Shown one piece after another: positions 16,001 to 23,174 of a DNA stretch of 35,158 nt. Below the pieces are notes generated by a model that made no database searches, was not told the origin of the DNA, and saw nothing but the letters and a program-made list of their open reading frames with translations. Made by a program: the position numbers and the translations under genes. Position 1 is the stretch's first letter. Each line of letters opens with the position of its first letter. The DNA is from Accumulibacter sp. Its GTDB lineage: Bacteria > Pseudomonadota > Gammaproteobacteria > Burkholderiales > Rhodocyclaceae. The stretch lies in contig NZ_JAMTDX010000018.1 of assembly GCF_023806625.1 (NCBI RefSeq), positions 1 through 35,158 on the forward strand. Direction: 5' to 3'.

Positions 16001-17206
16001 GTGGCACTCGCCGATGCCGCCGAGCGCATCTTCTACATCAAGGCAATCGATGAAGTGGGGCTGCTGAGCCCGACGGCGTCGAGTGTCTCGGCTGCCGTCT
16101 CGCCACCGGATGGCGTGACGGCGTTCGATGTCGTGCCGCAGGGCGATCACGTCCGGGCCTCCTGGGAACCCGTCGATGGCAGCGGTGTCGAATATGAGAT
16201 GCGGGCCGGGCTCACCTGGGGCACCGGGCGCTTCGTTGGCCGGGCGGCCGGCAACCATCTCGTCGCACTTTGGCCGATCCGCGACGCCACGGACGAGACG
16301 TTCTGGATCAAGGCGGTGTCGTCCGCGGGCCTCTACAGCGACACGGCCGCTTACGCCACCACGCAGCTCGCACCACTCACCGGGCGCAACGCCATCCTGA
16401 CCAGCGACCGCCAGGCGCTGAACTGGGCGGGCGTGTCCCAGGGCATGGAAGTGATCGGCGGCAATCTTCTGGCGCTTGCGCGCACCGGCGGTGCCAACCT
16501 GCCGCGCGGCGAGTATGTCTTCCCGGTCGATCTCGGTCGGACATGGCGGGCGCGCAACTGGCTGGAAGCGCGCATCGCCACGGTGCCGGCCGACGACCTG
16601 ACCTGGGATGGGGCCGCCTTCCGCTGGGACGACACCGAAGCCACGTCCGCCTGGCTGCCGCTGGGCGATGTCGATGGGGCAACGGTGCGCACGCAGATCG
16701 CGGTCGAGGCTTCGCTCGCTAATGACCTGATCGAAGGTTTCCGTTTGGCCGGCAACGTAACGGGCGTCAAAGGCATGGCGGCAACCCAAGCAGCGAATCT
16801 TGGCTATGCGCCAGCGCGCTTCGATCAGGGATTGAAGGTCGGCGGTGGCACCAAGGCGGCGTGGCCGGTGAGCATCCCCTCGGAGTTCTCAACCACCTTC
16901 GATGTTCGGCTCGACACGCTGCTCGACGAGCCGATCGTCTATCTCGCACTCACCGGTACGGCCGGGACCCTGCGCCTGATCTGGTCGCCCGACATTGGCG
17001 CGTTCGCCCTGGAAGATGACCAGGGACGCAGGGTGGTCGCCTCGCTCGTTCGCCGCGCCGGCGATCTCGTGACCTTCGGGATCTGCCAGACGCCAACTAC
17101 GCGCCGTTTGTTCGCCGCCTCGATCCAGACGGGCGTCATCGCGTCGGGAGCCGAGCCCTTTGCTCCCCTTGGCGCTTTCACCGGCGCGCAGCTTCACCCC
17201 GCATAG
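13079..17206 (+). CDS. Tail tip attachment protein J-like (host specificity), with I-like N-terminus
   Basis: This 1375-residue protein is the central tail fibre/tip protein. Residues 1-85 form a small domain, followed by eight glycines (86-93) and two hydrophobic segments (about 96-122 and 137-160); lambda gpI has a similar layout, so this looks like an I-J fusion. Residues about 180-600 carry the J core with NPYGAIPRVYGTRRLFPVL and GYGPLKIEDIRVGATPI. Residues about 810-1100 contain FN3-like repeats (VQLSWEPVSALDLVGYEIRD and VRASWEPVDGSGVEYEMRAG). The C-terminus is divergent, as expected for receptor binding. The ATG at 13079 is the first good start after the NlpC gene; the frame is open further upstream only as an overlap. 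Confidence 0.9.
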   Translation: MPLDGLQVETPIRWTLVARPFSTDREERSAPAGLSLAQMLEASDLPQRYWPYLQVFVDDEEVPRHWWARVRPKPNARLFVRVNAMGGGGGGGGKNPLAIIGAIAVIAFAAWAAPALTAALFGVEVAAVNAAGVFTAMGLTKLVIAGAITMVGSLLVNAIAPTPSPAMRGTDAPGLSAPAYAITGTSNRLNPYGAIPRVYGTRRLFPVLAAKPYTETVGNERYMRLLLLVGYGPLKIEDIRVGATPISAFDGAEVEIREGWENDASITLYTQRIEEDPLSIALTAAGGWRTITSRPGAREISLDISFDRGLAFYNDQGGRSNATVEFDAEYRAVGNDAWSAIPWKSGGDAGFETAGKITITEASSSPVRRGGRFDAPDAGQYEVRLRRTTADATGPRLIDSATLSALRSITNDPPVTMSGLAMVALRLKAYEQINNQLQQISCLTSSYLEVWDGAAWSWQLSRNPAWAYCDILRRRGRARLMSDERIDLASIRAWAQACDAVAQDGQPKWTFDGVVEGGSVVEALRDIAGHARARYGIRDGKHSVVRDVPQSVPVLHITPRNSFNYTGRKQFIDLPHALKVRFVNPDKDWQEDERIVYADGYSAANAERFETVDMMACIRSEQAWREGRYHLAVGRLRPETHEIYQDVEALRATDGDLVMFAHDVILVGLAWGRVKGLIVTDDMVTGLRLDELAAMAAGKTYALRVRRADGASQVLPLVTAPGDSRDVTLATALPESLAPEPGDLFQFGESGREAAPMLVKGIEPGPNLSAKLILIPAAPGVHEADTGPIPPFDSYITRPAQIELIRPPAPVVWSVVSDETVLVRGPDGRSSPRIVVRLYPPASDALNPPDGIEIRYRQSGSSGPWSAVPTQPADTLVVGVQPVEDGVTYDLRLRFVSRIGIASDWTEIAGHLVVGRTTPPPAVADFAAERRADGVQLSWEPVSALDLVGYEIRDGASWDAGTVVTTRHRGTTLFVALADAAERIFYIKAIDEVGLLSPTASSVSAAVSPPDGVTAFDVVPQGDHVRASWEPVDGSGVEYEMRAGLTWGTGRFVGRAAGNHLVALWPIRDATDETFWIKAVSSAGLYSDTAAYATTQLAPLTGRNAILTSDRQALNWAGVSQGMEVIGGNLLALARTGGANLPRGEYVFPVDLGRTWRARNWLEARIATVPADDLTWDGAAFRWDDTEATSAWLPLGDVDGATVRTQIAVEASLANDLIEGFRLAGNVTGVKGMAATQAANLGYAPARFDQGLKVGGGTKAAWPVSIPSEFSTTFDVRLDTLLDEPIVYLALTGTAGTLRLIWSPDIGAFALEDDQGRRVVASLVRRAGDLVTFGICQTPTTRRLFAASIQTGVIASGAEPFAPLGAFTGAQLHPA

Positions 17207-17215
17207 GAGAACATC

Positions 17216-17707
17216 ATGAAGATCGGCATTGCCGACCTTCTGGCCCTGCTGGGCCGGAAGGCGGAAGGAGATCGCTTTTGCCTGCACGGACGCATGGAAG
17301 CCCGGCTGATCAAGCCGGACGGCACAGCGATCCTGCGGGTGAAAGACAACCTGATCGTCGACGCAGGCTTTAGCTTCGTGGCGCAGGCAATCGGCGCATC
17401 CTCGGGACGCCCCGGCGTCATGAGCCATATCGCCGTGGGGACCGGCATCACCGCTGCGGCGGCTGGCAATACGGCGCTGCAGACCGAAATCGCTCGCAAG
17501 GCCGCGACCTTCTCGCACACGGTGGGCACCAAGGTCTTTCAGTTCGAGGCGACCTTCAATCCCGGCGAGGCGACGGGTGCCATTACCGAGGCCGGCGTCC
17601 TCAACGCTTCTTCCGACGGCACCCTGCTGGATCGGGTGGTCTTCGCCGTGATCAACAAGGGCGCCGACGACACGCTGACCCAGCGCTTCACCTTCACGAT
17701 GAGCTGA
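17216..17707 (+). CDS. Tail fibre-associated structural protein, unknown role
   Basis: The 163 residues include an LKIPDG-like region (ARLIKPDGTAILRVKDNLIVDAG) and Gly/Ala-rich segments such as HIAVGTGITAAAAGNTALQ, then beta strands around FQFEATFNPGEATGAITEAG. Proteins with this "N-x-I-V-x2-G ... I-x-V-G-T-G" layout occur among baseplate/fibre genes of large and siphophage genomes. It starts ten bases after the J-like gene with a GGAGAA site. It is probably a virion or fibre-adaptor protein; this is inferred from pattern and context. Confidence 0.65.
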   Translation: MKIGIADLLALLGRKAEGDRFCLHGRMEARLIKPDGTAILRVKDNLIVDAGFSFVAQAIGASSGRPGVMSHIAVGTGITAAAAGNTALQTEIARKAATFSHTVGTKVFQFEATFNPGEATGAITEAGVLNASSDGTLLDRVVFAVINKGADDTLTQRFTFTMS

Positions 17708-17711
17708 TGCC

Positions 17712-18893
17712 GTGGCGGTTGAAGTCGTCACGACACCCGGAGCCGACTATCTCTGGAACGGATCGCCTTTTGCGTGGGACAGCGCTGAAGGCGGCAAGAC
17801 CTGGGCCGACGCCTCGGCGACCAGCTTTGTCGCTACCGAAAGCGGCGGGCTGATCCTGTCGGCGCTCGAAGCCCGGCTGCCCTTGGCGGTTCGTGCCGAT
17901 GCATTCGTAGTCGGCGACGCCCGCCAACAGACGGCGATCGCTGCCCGCGCCGAGGTGCTGGCGCTGGCCGAGACCTATATCGATCTAATCGCTTTCGTTC
18001 TGAAGGTCGCGGAGTCCTTCGCCATCGCCGAAGCCGCGCCGAAGCAGATATTGCCGACGGCCGCCCTTGAGACGTTTGCGGTCGGCGGTGCCGCAGATCG
18101 GCAGTTGATTCGCGCCGTCGCCGGGTTGTTCGGCGTCATCGATGCGCGGGTCGGAGTGGCACAGCGGAATTCCCAGGAGTCCGTGTCGTTCGCCGACCAG
18201 TCAGAGCGGTTCGTGGTCAAGCCGAGCCTGTCGAGTCTTGGGCTGACGGAAGAACGCCGCGCCATCGCCCAGCCGGACGCACACCAGTCACTCGCGCTGT
18301 CCGAGACCTACAGCGATCTCATCGGCTTCATCGTTCAGATCGCCGAAGCGCTCTCGGTGGTCGATCGCGTATCCGCCGCAGTGGTTCACCTGGACCCGGA
18401 ACAGCTCGCCGTGCTGGATCGCGTCTTGCGGGCCAGTGAGGCGGTAATCGCCGATCTCGCCTTTCGGACGACGCCGCTCGACGCGGAAAGCTTCGCGGCA
18501 CTCGTTGCCGAGAGCCGTCCGCTCGGCTACGGCCCGTTCCGCGACCTGACGCCGGGCGACTATGAATATGCCCGAGCACTCCTGCGTCTTGCTCTCGAAG
18601 CGCCAAGCACGACCGGCAGCCGCGTGGCGCTGGCCGAAGCCCGGCTCAATATCGATGTGCCCGATGTCCGCGACCGGGGAACGGTGGCTGTGCCGATCGG
18701 CGGCGCCGTTGTTCCCTTCGCCCGGACCTTCAATGCGCCGCCGGAAGTGCAGGCGACATTCAAGGGTGGCGCCGTGCTGGCCGTGCCGCAGATCGGCACG
18801 ATCACGACCACCGGCTTCCAGCTCTCGCTCATCAATCCCGACACGCAGGCTTCCGTCGCCGGCAATGCGAGCTGGTCGGCCGAAGGTTACTGA
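17712..18893 (+). CDS. Repeat-containing tail fibre protein
   Basis: The 393-residue protein uses GTG at 17712, five bases after the previous stop. Its middle consists of degenerate repeats. ALAETYIDLIAFVLKVAESF is echoed about 110 residues later by ALSETYSDLIGFIVQIAEAL, with shorter L-A-V-x-D-R units between. The C-terminal 60 residues (PPEVQATFKGGAVLAVPQIG ... VAGNASWSAEGY) match the closing beta domain seen at the end of many phage fibres, often H-type-lectin-like. It is likely a fibre shaft plus a surface-binding head. The function is inferred. Confidence 0.7.
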   Translation: MAVEVVTTPGADYLWNGSPFAWDSAEGGKTWADASATSFVATESGGLILSALEARLPLAVRADAFVVGDARQQTAIAARAEVLALAETYIDLIAFVLKVAESFAIAEAAPKQILPTAALETFAVGGAADRQLIRAVAGLFGVIDARVGVAQRNSQESVSFADQSERFVVKPSLSSLGLTEERRAIAQPDAHQSLALSETYSDLIGFIVQIAEALSVVDRVSAAVVHLDPEQLAVLDRVLRASEAVIADLAFRTTPLDAESFAALVAESRPLGYGPFRDLTPGDYEYARALLRLALEAPSTTGSRVALAEARLNIDVPDVRDRGTVAVPIGGAVVPFARTFNAPPEVQATFKGGAVLAVPQIGTITTTGFQLSLINPDTQASVAGNASWSAEGY

Positions 18894-18905
18894 ACGAGGT
18901 TCTCA

Positions 18906-19850
18906 ATGGCTCAGACCTATCCCGATATCCCGGCAACCAAGGCGGTCCGGGATAGCCGTCAGGACATTCTCGATCGGGACGAAGCCGTCCGGTCGGCCTT
19001 CTCCGGCACGACCTTCCCGAGCGCCAATCTCGCCGTCGGCATGTTCTGCTTCAGGACCGATCTCGGGCAGATCTACGAGCTGACGGCTACATCCCCGGTG
19101 ACCTGGACCCGAATCCCGCTCGGGGTGCCGGTGCCGCTGGCGCAGGGTGGCACGGGGGCGTCGGATGCCGCGACCGCCCGCGCCAACCTTGGCCTCGCGG
19201 CACTCGCGGTGAAGAACACGGTCGCGGCAGCCGATATTGACAACGCCGCCGTCCAAACCGCGAAGCTGCAGGATTCGTCGGTCACCGCCGCGAAGATCGC
19301 GGACGGTCACGTGACGTCCGCCAAGATCGCCGATGGGAACGTGACGACGGCCAAGATCGGCGATCAGCAGGTCGTCACGGCGAAGCTCGCGGATGCCGCT
19401 GTAACGAATGCGAAGATCGCCGATGGCGCGGTCACGAGCGGAAAGGTCGCCGACTCCAGCATCACCAGCGCGAAGATTGCGGATGGGACGATCGCGACCG
19501 CCGATCTGGCAGCGCAGACGATCGCCGACATTCGCAACGGTGTCGATCTCGGCAGCCGCGTGGCGAAGACCGGCGACAGCATGAGCGGCGAACTCGCCGG
19601 AACGACGTTCCGGTCGAATGGCACAGGCGGATCGAACACGGGATTTCGGCTCGCGAATGCCACGGATATCGGGACCCTGTTCGCCGCCGCCAGCGATGCT
19701 TTCACCGGGGCAAGCGGGTCCGGGGGCGGCTACGGCTCCAATCCCAAAATCACGTCCGTGTCGCTGTCACGCTCAGGCACGACCGCGGTGCTGTCCGTCG
19801 GGACCGCGTGCGACTGCGCCTGTGCATGTGACTGCGCCTGCAACTGCTGA
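18906..19850 (+). CDS. Tail fibre with decapeptide repeats and a C-terminal poly-(Cys-X) tail
   Basis: The 314-residue protein has a fibre-like N-terminus with LAQGGTGASDAATARANLGL (about 78-97), a phage fibre signature. Eight ten-residue repeats of the form V-T-x-A-K-I-A-D-G follow, with Lys exactly every 10 residues (Lys120 to Lys190), probably a triple-helical shaft. Residues 215-300 form a Gly/Ser-rich region. The last 14 residues (301-314) are ACDCACACDCACNC: seven cysteines strictly alternating with Ala, Asp or Asn, directly before the stop. The rest of the protein has only one Cys (48). The next two genes end in a radical SAM/SPASM enzyme, so this tail is the obvious candidate substrate. 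Metal binding or disulfide stapling are alternatives. Confidence 0.85.
   Translation: MAQTYPDIPATKAVRDSRQDILDRDEAVRSAFSGTTFPSANLAVGMFCFRTDLGQIYELTATSPVTWTRIPLGVPVPLAQGGTGASDAATARANLGLAALAVKNTVAAADIDNAAVQTAKLQDSSVTAAKIADGHVTSAKIADGNVTTAKIGDQQVVTAKLADAAVTNAKIADGAVTSGKVADSSITSAKIADGTIATADLAAQTIADIRNGVDLGSRVAKTGDSMSGELAGTTFRSNGTGGSNTGFRLANATDIGTLFAAASDAFTGASGSGGGYGSNPKITSVSLSRSGTTAVLSVGTACDCACACDCACNC
19245..19505 (+). repeat. 30-bp coding repeats in the tail fibre shaft
   Basis: About eight or nine degenerate 30-base units encode the ten-residue motif with AAGATCGCCGATGG-like cores. Such arrays can recombine and change shaft length. Confidence 0.75.
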
Positions 19851-19858
19851 GGTCCACG

Positions 19859-20599
19859 ATGTCGATCTATGTCTGTACCCACTACACGAGCCTTCGGAAT
19901 GGCTTCGACATTCAGGTCGAGCCGACACGAATCGCGATCACCGGCCTCAATGCCTGCAATGGTGCTCCCGATGATCCTCCGGTCCCGCTACCGGCGGTGA
20001 ACATCGAACTTGAGGAACTGAGGGCGCGACGCGACTGGAGCGATTTCGCGCTCTGGGTCGTGGGAGTCGACTTCTATGAGAACCGAACCTTTCCGCCCTT
20101 CAATCTCTATGCCCTGACCGCGACGACCAAGAGCGACCCGCACCAGCAGGCGCTACGCGATCGACGAAATTACCCGATCCACATCTTCGTGCCGACGGCC
20201 GACAGCGACTTCCTCGACTGCAGCATCGTCGCCTACGCCCACCCCGATCTCGGTGTCACCAGCAACCTGCCGACAGAAGAGCGGGTCTGGACCGGTCAGC
20301 CGCTGGTCGATCGCCCGGCCCTTCAGATCACGGCGCCCGCCACCATCCCCGCCAACGGTACTGTGAAGGCCCGCATCGGACTGCGAGATCATCGCAACAA
20401 GGCGCTCGCCCGTGCCTGCGAGGTCCATCTCGAAACCACCGGCGGCCAACTCGCGCGCTCGCGGCTGCCGCTCGACGCCGGCAAGGGCAGTTTCGCGGTG
20501 TCGGCCTCGGGTTTGGAGCCTGGCGAGCGCTTCAAGATCAAAGCTGGGTTCCGGCACTATAGCGGCGTCGCCGAGCATTGGTTCGAGGTGACGGCATGA
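19859..20599 (+). CDS. Unknown protein between Cys-tailed fibre and radical SAM enzyme
   Basis: I do not recognise this 246-residue protein. It begins MSIYVCTHYTSLRNGFDI, has a middle part rich in aromatic residues (SDFALWVVGVDFYENRTFPP), and ends with an Ig-like beta sandwich (about residues 150-246) containing ITAPATIPANGTVKARIGLR and a FKIKAGFRHYSG strand, reminiscent of invasin/Big-type domains. It sits 8 bases after the fibre stop and overlaps the radical SAM start as ATGA, so all three are one transcriptional unit. It could be a fibre partner, a substrate-presenting factor or a capping protein; none of these is shown. Confidence 0.7.
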   Translation: MSIYVCTHYTSLRNGFDIQVEPTRIAITGLNACNGAPDDPPVPLPAVNIELEELRARRDWSDFALWVVGVDFYENRTFPPFNLYALTATTKSDPHQQALRDRRNYPIHIFVPTADSDFLDCSIVAYAHPDLGVTSNLPTEERVWTGQPLVDRPALQITAPATIPANGTVKARIGLRDHRNKALARACEVHLETTGGQLARSRLPLDAGKGSFAVSASGLEPGERFKIKAGFRHYSGVAEHWFEVTA

Positions 20600-21936
20600 A
20601 CCGGAACACCATCACGCTGCAGGACCGCGCCGGCGCATCGCACCGGGTTGTCTACGACCCTCACGCATCGACGCTCTGCTGGTCGAGTGGGGATCCAGTC
20701 GACCTTGCCAAGATCGGCATGGCGCCGCAGGTACGGGATCGCGACTGGCAGCACGCCGTCGCGATCAATGGCGTCCATGCGCCCGGGCGGAAGTCGCGGG
20801 CCATCCGTCGTCTCAAAATCCAGCTCGGCCTCAAATGCAACTATGGCTGCAGCTACTGCCTGCAGCGCTTCCAGCCGGAGGCGGGCAGCGGCGCGCCAGA
20901 TCAAGTCGAGGCGTTCCTGCGCAACCTGCCGCTCTGGTTCGATGGCGGCGAGGACGGCAAGGGCGCAGGCGTGCGCTTCGAGTTCTGGGGTGGCGAGCCC
21001 TTCGCTTACTGGAAGACCCTGAAGCCCCTCGGCAGCGCGATCAAGGCTACCTACCCGAACGCAAGCTTCGCGATCGTGACCAACGGCTCGCTCATCACGC
21101 CGGAGATCGTCGAATGGCTCGACGCGCTCGGGGCGACGGTGGGCATCTCGCATGACGGGCCGGGGCAGTCGGCGCGCGGTCCCGATCCGCTCGACAATCG
21201 GCTGCAACGCCGGCATCTGCTCGCCCTCTACGACCGCCTGCTGCCACAGGGCCGGGTCAGCTTCAACGTCGTCCTCACCGATACGAACCACGATCTGCGC
21301 GCCATCGCGGATTGGTTCGCGGCGAAGCTTGACCGGCGGGCGTTGTCGCTGACCGTCGAGGGCGTGGTGATCCCCTATCATGCCGAGGGTCACGAATGCT
21401 CCCTGGGCGGCGACGAGCGCCAGGCGGCCTTCATGCGTTCCATCCTGCACGCGGTCGCAGCCGGCGAGGGGCTCGCCTTCCAGGCCGTGCGCCGGAAGCT
21501 CGATGACTTCTTTCAATCCCTGGCAACCGCGCGGCCCGCGCATGCCCTTGGCCAGAAATGCGGCATGGACCGCGACGACACCATCGCCGTGACCCTCGAT
21601 GGCAAGGTGATCACCTGCCAGAACGTCAGTGCTGCGGGCACGGCGCCCAACGGCGCGTCGCACGAGATCGGCAATGTCGAGGCCCTCGATGCCGTGCGGC
21701 TTGCGAGTGCTCGGCATTGGTCCCATCGCGAGGAATGCCGCAACTGCCCGGTGCTGCAGCTGTGCAAGGGCTCCTGCATGTACCTCGAAGGCCGCGACCG
21801 GCAGCAGGCTTGCGACAACGAGTTCGCCTGGAACCTCGGACTCTTTGCAGCCGCCCTGTTCCTGCTGACCGACATGGTTCCCGTCCAGATCGACGGACCG
21901 ATGCGACATCCGCCTGCGGAGTCTGCCGCCGCCTGA
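20596..21936 (+). CDS. Radical SAM/SPASM maturase encoded in the phage fibre operon
   Basis: This 446-residue enzyme has the radical SAM cluster motif C-x3-C-x2-C at Cys81, Cys85 and Cys88 (LKCNYGCSYC). It also has the GGEP motif (132-135, SAM binding) and a TIM-barrel-like core. The SPASM/twitch cysteines for auxiliary Fe-S clusters are Cys322, 341, 381, 384, 390, 394 and 406 (ECRNCPVLQLCKGSC). SPASM enzymes of this group (AlbA, anSME, PqqE relatives) install thioether, C-C or similar crosslinks in peptides or oxidise Cys/Ser in proteins. The N-terminal 70 residues have no recognised motif and might bind the substrate. The ATG at 20596 overlaps the previous stop. A phage structural context is unusual for this family; the Cys-rich fibre tail upstream is the likely target. 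Confidence 0.9.
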   Translation: MNRNTITLQDRAGASHRVVYDPHASTLCWSSGDPVDLAKIGMAPQVRDRDWQHAVAINGVHAPGRKSRAIRRLKIQLGLKCNYGCSYCLQRFQPEAGSGAPDQVEAFLRNLPLWFDGGEDGKGAGVRFEFWGGEPFAYWKTLKPLGSAIKATYPNASFAIVTNGSLITPEIVEWLDALGATVGISHDGPGQSARGPDPLDNRLQRRHLLALYDRLLPQGRVSFNVVLTDTNHDLRAIADWFAAKLDRRALSLTVEGVVIPYHAEGHECSLGGDERQAAFMRSILHAVAAGEGLAFQAVRRKLDDFFQSLATARPAHALGQKCGMDRDDTIAVTLDGKVITCQNVSAAGTAPNGASHEIGNVEALDAVRLASARHWSHREECRNCPVLQLCKGSCMYLEGRDRQQACDNEFAWNLGLFAAALFLLTDMVPVQIDGPMRHPPAESAAA

Positions 21937-21965
21937 TGTAGGCGCGCCACTGCCGTCCGTATCGC

Positions 21966-21986
21966 CCGCCTTCTGGCGGATTTTTT
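21966..21986 (+). terminator. Intrinsic terminator after the radical SAM gene
   Basis: CCGCC-TTCT-GGCGG (21966-21979) is followed by A and six Ts (21981-21986). It ends the fibre-maturase block just before the lysis genes, so lysis transcription must pass or restart here. Confidence 0.85.
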
Positions 21987-22006
21987 GTGTCCAGAGGAGA
22001 ACGACC

Positions 22007-22672
22007 ATGACTGCCTCGATCGCTCGAGGCCGCGCGCTGCCGCGCGGCATTCGCAACCATAATCCCGGCAATCTGCGCCGGTCCGCCGATCCCTGGCAGG
22101 GCCTCGCGCCGGGCCAGACCGACCAGGAGTTCTTCCAGTTCGCCTCGGCCAAATGGGGCATCCGGGCGCTCGCGCGGACCCTGATCGCCTACCAGGACAG
22201 GGTCGGCCTCAAAACCATCAAGCAGATGATCGGTCGCTGGGCGCCGCCGAACGAGAACGATACCGGCGCCTATGTGCGGGTGGTGGCTGTGAGTGTGGGC
22301 GTTGGGGCGGACGATGAGATTGACGTTCATGACTACGCGATTCTGCGCCTGCTCACATTGGCGATCATCCGCCACGAGAACGGTCAGCAGCCCTACACCG
22401 ATGCCGAAATCGACGCAGGTTTGATTCTGGCCGGGGTGGAGCCCGCGCAGCGACCACTGGCGCAAACGCGCACCGTGCAAGGCGGCCAGGTGGCGGCCGG
22501 CGCCACGGTCCTCGGATTGACGGCCGAGGCCGTTCGCCAGGTCGAGCCCGCGATCCCGCTGCTGCAGTCGCTGCTTCAGGTGGCGCCCTGGGTGGTCGGC
22601 GCCGCCGCGCTCGCCGGCATCGCCTACATGATCTGGGCCCGCATCGATGACCGGCGCAGGGGGCTCCGGTGA
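22007..22672 (+). CDS. Endolysin/virion muramidase-like protein with C-terminal membrane segment
   Basis: The 221-residue protein has an N-terminal LPRGIRNHNPGNLRRS motif followed by PWQGL. This is the opening of the phage 'structural protein P5-like' or lytic transglycosylase-like family that acts on peptidoglycan. KWGIRALARTLIAY and RHENGQQPYTD (with a Glu) are also conserved-looking. A Pro/Ala-rich linker leads to a hydrophobic segment near residues 193-212 (WVVGAAALAGIAYMIWARI), suggesting membrane anchoring. A GAGGAG site precedes the ATG. It overlaps the spanin gene by GTGA, supporting a role in lysis; a virion-borne role is the alternative. Confidence 0.78.
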   Translation: MTASIARGRALPRGIRNHNPGNLRRSADPWQGLAPGQTDQEFFQFASAKWGIRALARTLIAYQDRVGLKTIKQMIGRWAPPNENDTGAYVRVVAVSVGVGADDEIDVHDYAILRLLTLAIIRHENGQQPYTDAEIDAGLILAGVEPAQRPLAQTRTVQGGQVAAGATVLGLTAEAVRQVEPAIPLLQSLLQVAPWVVGAAALAGIAYMIWARIDDRRRGLR

Positions 22673-22908
22673 TAGCGATCATCGGCCGGCTGCTGGCCCC
22701 CTATGCCCTCAAGCTCGCAGGGCTCTTCGCAATCATCGGCGCTGTCGCTGCGATCCTGCTCGGCGCTCGTCAGGCCGGGCGCAATGCCGAACGTGTCGAA
22801 CGCATGCGCAGAACCATCGAGGTGCAACATGACCAACTGGATGCCGCGTCTCGCCGCCCTCGCGATCGCGACGAGCTTGCTCGCCGGATGCGCGACGGCT
22901 CGTTCTGA
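22669..22908 (+). CDS. Rz-like inner-membrane spanin
   Basis: The 79-residue protein uses GTG at 22669 overlapping the endolysin stop. It has one N-terminal transmembrane segment (LAGLFAIIGAVAAILLGARQ, about residues 16-35), then a charged helix rich in Arg, Glu and Gln suited to a periplasmic coiled coil. An outer-membrane lipoprotein gene is nested in another frame over its 3' end, the hallmark of Rz/Rz1. It is shorter than lambda Rz (153), so the call depends mainly on the arrangement. Confidence 0.75.
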   Translation: MIAIIGRLLAPYALKLAGLFAIIGAVAAILLGARQAGRNAERVERMRRTIEVQHDQLDAASRRPRDRDELARRMRDGSF

Positions 22909-23071
22909 CGGGGGAGGCTGCCCGCCAGTCCCGACGTACAGCCGCGAGTTCTTGGCGCGGGCGACGGCGGAGTTGCAGCAGCTGCCGCCAGAGGCCGCAA
23001 TCGAGCAGATGCTTGCCGACTATCAGGTGATGCGGGATCAGGCGCGACTTTGTCGGGGTCGAAGTCCGTAA
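22829..23071 (+). CDS. Rz1-like outer-membrane lipoprotein spanin
   Basis: The 80-residue product starts at the ATG at 22829, inside the Rz-like gene and in a different frame. MTNWMPRLAALAIATSLLAG followed by Cys is a signal peptide with a clean lipobox (LLAGC), so the mature protein would be a lipoprotein. It then carries a Pro-containing segment (CPPVPTYSREFL) and a helix, as expected for an o-spanin that pairs with Rz to fuse the inner and outer membranes. The frame is open upstream to 22703, but that part has no signal features. Confidence 0.82.
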   Translation: MTNWMPRLAALAIATSLLAGCATARSDGGGCPPVPTYSREFLARATAELQQLPPEAAIEQMLADYQVMRDQARLCRGRSP

Positions 23072-23174
23072 GAATTGGCACCGCAAGAGCATGTGCCGAT
23101 CAGACTTATCTCGTTGATAATAATATAAAAAAGAGCGTGTTGGTGTCGTGGTTACCGCGCCTAAGGAAACAAAA

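Noticed and set aside
12857-16789. Very long minus-strand open frame (1310 codons)
   Set aside because: It lies opposite the J-like tail protein, is rich in Arg/His/Asp/Pro as expected for an antisense frame in GC-rich DNA, and shows no domain pattern.
19245-19505. CRISPR-like array
   Set aside because: The 30-base periodicity is in-frame coding repeat of a fibre shaft with no unique spacers.
20557-22161. Minus-strand open frame of 534 codons
   Set aside because: It is antisense to the radical SAM gene and crosses the plus-strand terminator; composition is typical of an antisense frame.
23076-23098. GGCAC...GTGCC hairpin after the Rz1-like gene
   Set aside because: It has only a 5-bp stem with an 11-base loop and no T tract, too weak to call a terminator.
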